A stretch of DNA of 9,587 nt from an uncultured Clostridium sp. GTDB taxonomy: Bacteria; Bacillota; Clostridia; Clostridiales; Clostridiaceae. Below, piece after piece: positions 6,621-9,587 of this stretch (its first letter is position 1; each line of letters opens with the position of its first letter). The position numbers were made by a program, and so were the translations under genes. The notes under the pieces were generated by a model that was not told the origin of the DNA, made no database searches, and worked only from the letters and a program-made list of their open reading frames with translations. The stretch spans positions 1-9,587 of the forward strand of contig UQQU01000100.1 of assembly GCA_900543325.1 (NCBI GenBank), given 5' to 3'.

Positions 6621-8153
6621 CTATTTTATTAAAGATTCACCTGTCATTTCAGCTGGAACATCTAAGCCCATTACTGTTAACATTGTTGGTGCTATATCAG
6701 CAAGCTTACCATCTTTTAAAGATTTACCTTCTGTATTATTAGATACCCATACAAATGGAACTGGATCAGTTGTATGTGCTGTGAATGGATTTCCTGTTGT
6801 GAAATCAATCATAGTTTCAGCATTTCCGTGGTCAGCAGTTATGAATACTGTTCCATCTAATTCTAAAACTTTATCTACAACTCTTCCTAAGCATGTATCT
6901 ACAGCTTCAACAGCAGCCTTAGCAGCTTCCATTACTCCAGTATGTCCAACCATGTCTGGGTTAGCATAGTTTAATATAACCATGTCATATTTTCCTGAAT
7001 CTAATCTATTTATTAATTCATCAGTTAATTCTGGTGCGCTCATTTCTGGCTTTAAGTCGTAAGTTGCAACCTTTGGAGATGCAATAAGAGCTCTATCTTC
7101 ACCTTCGTTTTCTTTTTCAACACCACCGTTGAAGAAGAAAGTAACGTGAGCGTACTTTTCTGTTTCTGCTATTCTTAATTGATTTAATCCCTTAGAAGCA
7201 ACATATTCACCTAAAGTATTAGTTATAGCTTCTGGTCTGTAAGCAACTTCAACACCTTCTAAAGTCTTATCGTATTGAGTCATTGTTACAAATACTAAAT
7301 CTAAAGTTTCTCTTTCAAATCCTGCAAATTCTTTATCGTTTATAGCTCTAGTTATTTCTCTAGCTCTATCAGGTCTGAAGTTAAAGAATACTACTGAATC
7401 TCCATTCTTTATTGTTCCAACTGGAGCTCCATTTTCTTCAATAACGCATGGTAATACGAACTCATCTGATTTATTATCAGCATAAGATTTTTCCATGCAT
7501 AGAGTAGCAGATGTAGCAGTTTCACCTTTTCCAAGTACCATTGCATCATAAGCTAATTGTACTCTTTCCCATCTATTATCTCTATCCATTGCATAGTATC
7601 TTCCTGAAATACTAGCAATCTTACCTACTCCGATTTCAGCCATATAGTTTTCTAATTCAACTACGAAATCTTTACCTGAACCTGGAGCAACGTCTCTACC
7701 ATCCATGAAGCAATGAACATATACATTCTTAACTTCTTGCTCTTTAGCTAATTTTAATAATCCTTTTAAATGATCTATATGAGAGTGAACTCCACCATTA
7801 GATAATAATCCCATTAAGTGTAATGCAGAATTATCTTTTTTAGCATTTTCAATAGCTTTTAATAAAGCCTCGTTCTTGAAGAATCCACCTTCGTTTATTT
7901 CTTTAGTTATTCTAGTTAATTCTTGATATATAATTCTTCCTGCACCAATATTTAAGTGTCCAACTTCTGAGTTACCCATTTGTCCATCTGGTAACCCAAC
8001 AAACATACCACTTGCTTGTAATTGTGAGTGAGGATAGTTTGCAACTAATCTATCATAATTTGGTTTATTTGCAGCAGCAACTGCATTTCCATCTCCTTCT
8101 GGAGCTATTCCAAATCCATCTAATATCATTAACATTACAGGTTTCTTCGCCAT
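6621..8153 (-). CDS. gpmI: 2,3-bisphosphoglycerate-independent phosphoglycerate mutase
   Basis: Interconverts 3- and 2-phosphoglycerate without a bisphosphoglycerate cofactor, using two Mn2+ and a phosphoserine intermediate; cytosolic glycolysis. It belongs to the alkaline phosphatase superfamily. The product is 510 residues, the usual length. Seen: MLMILDGFG with metal ligand Asp12, GQMGNSEVGHLNIG with catalytic Ser62, GGVHSH with His123, DGRD (151-154), RYYAMDRDNRWER (185-197), FRPDRAR (259-265), NYANPDMVGH with Asp400 and His404, TADHGNAE with Asp441 and His442, and FTAHTTDPVP with His460. All expected metal ligands are present. ATG 8153 is chosen because GGAGG is 5 bases upstream and the protein then begins MAKKPVMLMILDGFG, as in homologues. 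A TTG at 8231 would add 26 unrelated residues. It is divergent from the sensor gene and has a structured leader. Confidence 0.98.
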   Translation of the reverse strand: MAKKPVMLMILDGFGIAPEGDGNAVAAANKPNYDRLVANYPHSQLQASGMFVGLPDGQMGNSEVGHLNIGAGRIIYQELTRITKEINEGGFFKNEALLKAIENAKKDNSALHLMGLLSNGGVHSHIDHLKGLLKLAKEQEVKNVYVHCFMDGRDVAPGSGKDFVVELENYMAEIGVGKIASISGRYYAMDRDNRWERVQLAYDAMVLGKGETATSATLCMEKSYADNKSDEFVLPCVIEENGAPVGTIKNGDSVVFFNFRPDRAREITRAINDKEFAGFERETLDLVFVTMTQYDKTLEGVEVAYRPEAITNTLGEYVASKGLNQLRIAETEKYAHVTFFFNGGVEKENEGEDRALIASPKVATYDLKPEMSAPELTDELINRLDSGKYDMVILNYANPDMVGHTGVMEAAKAAVEAVDTCLGRVVDKVLELDGTVFITADHGNAETMIDFTTGNPFTAHTTDPVPFVWVSNNTEGKSLKDGKLADIAPTMLTVMGLDVPAEMTGESLIK

Positions 8154-8158
8154 AATTC

Positions 8159-8163
8159 CCTCC
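8159..8163 (-). promoter_or_regulatory. gpmI ribosome binding site
   Basis: GGAGG on minus, 5 bases before ATG 8153. It excludes the longer frame from TTG 8231, whose start lies in the 3' arm of a leader stem and has no such site. Confidence 0.88.
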
Positions 8164-8175
8164 AAATATATAAAT

Positions 8176-8207
8176 ACTTTTTTAGTTTCAAAAAAAGTGA
8201 TAACTTT
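8176..8207 (-). promoter_or_regulatory. Mutually exclusive A/T hairpins in the gpmI leader
   Basis: Read on minus: AAAGT-TATC-ACTTT (8207-8194) followed by a T run could act as a weak terminator. The same ACTTT can instead pair in an 8-bp stem ACTTTTTT/AAAAAAGT (8198-8176). Only one can form at a time. Both are AT-rich and weak. Confidence 0.25.
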
Positions 8208-8213
8208 GTCTTT

Positions 8214-8274
8214 GTGAGTTTCATTATGCAATTAAAGTAGCCTGAATCTCACTCGTCATTAGTATCTTTAATTG
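8214..8274 (-). ncRNA. Possible H-type pseudoknot in the gpmI 5' leader
   Basis: Read on minus, stem 1 is a perfect 9-bp pairing, CAATTAAAG with CTTTAATTG (8274-8266 with 8237-8229). Its loop holds GTGAGATTC (8252-8244), which can pair at eight of nine positions with GAAACTCAC (8222-8214) beyond the stem, giving an H-type pseudoknot. The structure would start about four bases from the predicted transcript start (near 8278) and end about 60 bases before the gpmI start. It may be a regulatory or stabilising element. I do not recognise it as a known riboswitch class. Confidence 0.4.
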
Positions 8275-8284
8275 AACCATGTTT

Positions 8285-8313
8285 ATTATACTATAATTAT
8301 TATTACTAAACAA
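8285..8313 (-). promoter_or_regulatory. gpmI promoter (sigma-A type)
   Basis: TTGTTT (8308-8313), 17 bases, then perfect TATAAT (8285-8290) on minus. The predicted start near 8278 gives a leader of about 125 bases, unusually long for this window. Confidence 0.75.
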
Positions 8314-8389
8314 TATAGTTAGATTTCTGTAAACGATTGTCTAAAAAATTTTCTGATAATTTATTTTTTGCTAAATAACCCAAAAATAT

Positions 8390-8433
8390 TATATACATAT
8401 CAATCACTTAATATTTATTTAAAGTCATATAAT
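8390..8433 (+). promoter_or_regulatory. Candidate promoter region of the CHASE3-like gene
   Basis: A perfect TATAAT at 8428-8433 lacks a good -35 box; it would start transcription near 8440, which fits translation from 8465 and excludes ATG 8432. A second candidate upstream is TTGCTA (8368-8373), 16 bases, TATATA (8390-8395). I cannot choose between them. Confidence 0.3.
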
Positions 8434-8450
8434 GAACTATAACATTTACA

Positions 8451-8458
8451 AAGGATGG
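8451..8458 (+). promoter_or_regulatory. Ribosome binding site of the CHASE3-like gene
   Basis: AAGGATGG, 6 bases before ATG 8465. It favours that start over ATG 8432, which has no ribosome site and lies on a -10-like hexamer. Confidence 0.65.
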
Positions 8459-8464
8459 TTTGTT

Positions 8465-9526
8465 ATGAAAAAACTTTTTATCTACTTTATCATTCTCACC
8501 TTAGTTTTAGTTATATCCTTAAATTTATTTTTATTCTATAATTCTTCATCTCTATCTAGCACTTTAAGTGATTCAAACAATATAAGAAGTACAATAACTG
8601 AATTAGATAAGTTTAAAACTACTATAACTGAAATGAGTGATGCTCAAGAGGCTTTTATATTAACTGGAAACTCTAAATATAAAGCTACTTACGAAACCTC
8701 ACTAAATAGTGCTTATGATAATGCAAACTCGCTTGCAGATAACAATATTATATCCACAGAGGACAAAGATACTATTACTGATTTAATCAAAGATTATGAC
8801 TGCATTAATGAATCTATTTTCAATAGTGATATAAGTTATCCTGTCTCTAGTGATCTTGAAACATTAGTTAATAACTCTAGTAATGCTAAATTAAAAATTC
8901 TTCACTCTGTTAGCAATCTTATAGCTGCTCACAGGGAGTCCCTTGAGGAATCCTCAAATAGTATTTCTCATACTATAGGCAATCAAAAAACTTTTGTCAG
9001 TTGGATTAGTAGTATTTTTACTGCTTTAATGGCTATCCCCCCATTATTAATAAAAAAATTTTCAAAGAATTCTAATAATATTAGCACTACTATTAATTCT
9101 TTAACATCTTCTAATACAACTACTTCTAATAATAATGCTGATTCTTCATCACTATCAGATTCAATTAGTGCATTAGAAACATTTTTTAATTTTCAAAATA
9201 ATGTAGATGAAGTAAAAGAAGTTAGAAATCAATTAATTCAAAATGCTACATTGATTAATTATTTAAATGTTGTTGATTTTAACAACTCAGAAATGTCTAA
9301 AAACTATAACCATTGTAAAAATGAATTATCATCAATCATTAATGAATTTGTTAATATTGAAAAGAAATGTTCAGAAGATTCCTCAATAGATATATGTAAT
9401 GAAATAAAATCAATAAAAATTGCCTTAGATAACCTTTCACTTTCTATAAACAATTTATATAAATATAACGAATATATGATTAATATAAGCAAATTACTTC
9501 TTAATAAGAATATTAATTCTCAATAA
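8465..9526 (+). CDS. Membrane protein with CHASE3-like extracellular sensor region, no known output domain
   Basis: Product of 353 residues; cellular role unknown. Seen: N-terminal membrane segment (about 4-25), an external helical region of about 140 residues, a second membrane segment (about 177-197), a Ser/Asn/Thr-rich linker (about 200-232) and a helical, possibly coiled-coil cytoplasmic tail (about 235-350). The external part contains EMSDAQEAFILTGNSKYKATY (about 56-76, split here: EMSDAQEAFILTG then NSKYKATY), which fits the CHASE3 pattern found in sensor kinases and chemoreceptors. No HAMP, histidine kinase, GGDEF or methyl-accepting domain follows. It may signal through a partner, be a truncated receptor, or have another role. 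The start at 8465 follows a ribosome site and gives MKKLFIYFIILTLVLV directly. Asn, Ser and Thr are very frequent, unlike its neighbours. Confidence 0.7.
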   Translation: MKKLFIYFIILTLVLVISLNLFLFYNSSSLSSTLSDSNNIRSTITELDKFKTTITEMSDAQEAFILTGNSKYKATYETSLNSAYDNANSLADNNIISTEDKDTITDLIKDYDCINESIFNSDISYPVSSDLETLVNNSSNAKLKILHSVSNLIAAHRESLEESSNSISHTIGNQKTFVSWISSIFTALMAIPPLLIKKFSKNSNNISTTINSLTSSNTTTSNNNADSSSLSDSISALETFFNFQNNVDEVKEVRNQLIQNATLINYLNVVDFNNSEMSKNYNHCKNELSSIINEFVNIEKKCSEDSSIDICNEIKSIKIALDNLSLSINNLYKYNEYMINISKLLLNKNINSQ

Positions 9527-9541
9527 TTTCATAATAAATAT

Positions 9542-9565
9542 CCACCAGCTAAGCTGGTGGTTTTT
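9542..9565 (+). terminator. Terminator-like GC-rich hairpin after the CHASE3-like gene
   Basis: CCACCAGCT (9542-9550) and AGCTGGTGG (9552-9560) form a near-perfect palindrome with a 1-base centre, so the innermost pairs must open, followed by five T residues. It lies 15 bases past the stop and would work as an intrinsic terminator. It also resembles hairpins found at the ends of IS200/IS605-family elements. Confidence 0.7.
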
Positions 9566-9570
9566 CATGA

Positions 9571-9583
9571 GCCCTATAAGGGC
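9571..9583 (+). repeat. Second small GC-rich hairpin at the window edge
   Basis: GCCCT-ATA-AGGGC follows the terminator-like hairpin after 5 bases and is itself followed by AAGT at the window end. The pair of hairpins suggests the start of a mobile or repeated element that continues outside the window. Confidence 0.4.
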
Positions 9584-9587
9584 AAGT

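Larger units (their letters stand above)
8154..8464. other. Divergent intergenic region gpmI / sensor gene, 311 bases
   Basis: Contains, from left to right, the gpmI leader with its possible pseudoknot, the gpmI promoter (8285-8313), a stretch (8314-8367) in which I see nothing, and the candidate promoter and ribosome site of the plus-strand gene. No coding sequence is supported here. Confidence 0.75.

Noticed and set aside
6781..6969. Plus-strand open frame of 62 codons inside gpmI
   Set aside because: It is antisense to the conserved metal-binding C-terminal part of gpmI and has no independent support.
8154..8231. N-terminal extension of GpmI from a TTG at 8231
   Set aside because: It adds 26 residues unlike any GpmI, lacks a ribosome site, and lies in the structured leader; ATG 8153 has a perfect GGAGG.
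9304..9492. Minus-strand open frame of 62 codons inside the CHASE3-like gene
   Set aside because: It is fully antisense to the longer plus-strand gene and has no promoter or ribosome site.
1..9587. CRISPR array, tRNA, rRNA or prophage genes
   Set aside because: I looked for regularly spaced repeats, tRNA-like cloverleaf ends and phage or defence genes and saw none.

Overview
The window looks like chromosomal DNA of a low-GC Firmicute, most likely a Clostridium (sensu stricto type). This rests on the very AT-rich intergenic DNA, strong GGAGG ribosome binding sites, U-tailed terminators, and the clostridial character of enolase, GpmI and RNase R. I cannot name a species from the sequence alone.

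Layout from left to right: a GC-richer palindrome (9-56) and a 12-bp tandem repeat at the 3' edge of rnr; rnr (RNase R, minus); secG (preprotein translocase subunit, minus); eno (enolase, minus); a short element of two strong hairpins plus a 10-codon ORF that resembles the 5' end of an IS200-type transposase gene; a 194-residue minimal protein kinase-like gene (minus); a DegV/FakB-type fatty-acid-binding protein gene (minus); gpmI (cofactor-independent phosphoglycerate mutase, minus); and, divergent from it, a plus-strand gene for a membrane protein with a CHASE3-like sensor region but no recognisable output domain. The window ends in two GC-rich hairpins.

The six minus-strand genes are co-directional but do not form one operon. 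A convincing intrinsic terminator follows secG, eno, the kinase, degV and gpmI, and promoter-like sequences precede most genes. The best promoters are at degV (perfect TTGACA-17-TATAAT), gpmI and secG. Four long open frames start too early: ribosome binding sites place the starts of rnr, secG, gpmI and the sensor gene at 2314, 2828 (GTG), 8153 and 8465.

Functionally, GpmI and enolase catalyse consecutive steps of lower glycolysis (3-phosphoglycerate to 2-phosphoglycerate to phosphoenolpyruvate). SecG serves protein export, RNase R serves RNA turnover, and DegV probably presents fatty acids for phosphorylation. The most unusual signals are regulatory: a possible pseudoknot at the extreme 5' end of the gpmI transcript, a FabT-like palindrome just upstream of the degV -35 box, and an 18-bp inverted repeat enclosing the rnr promoter.
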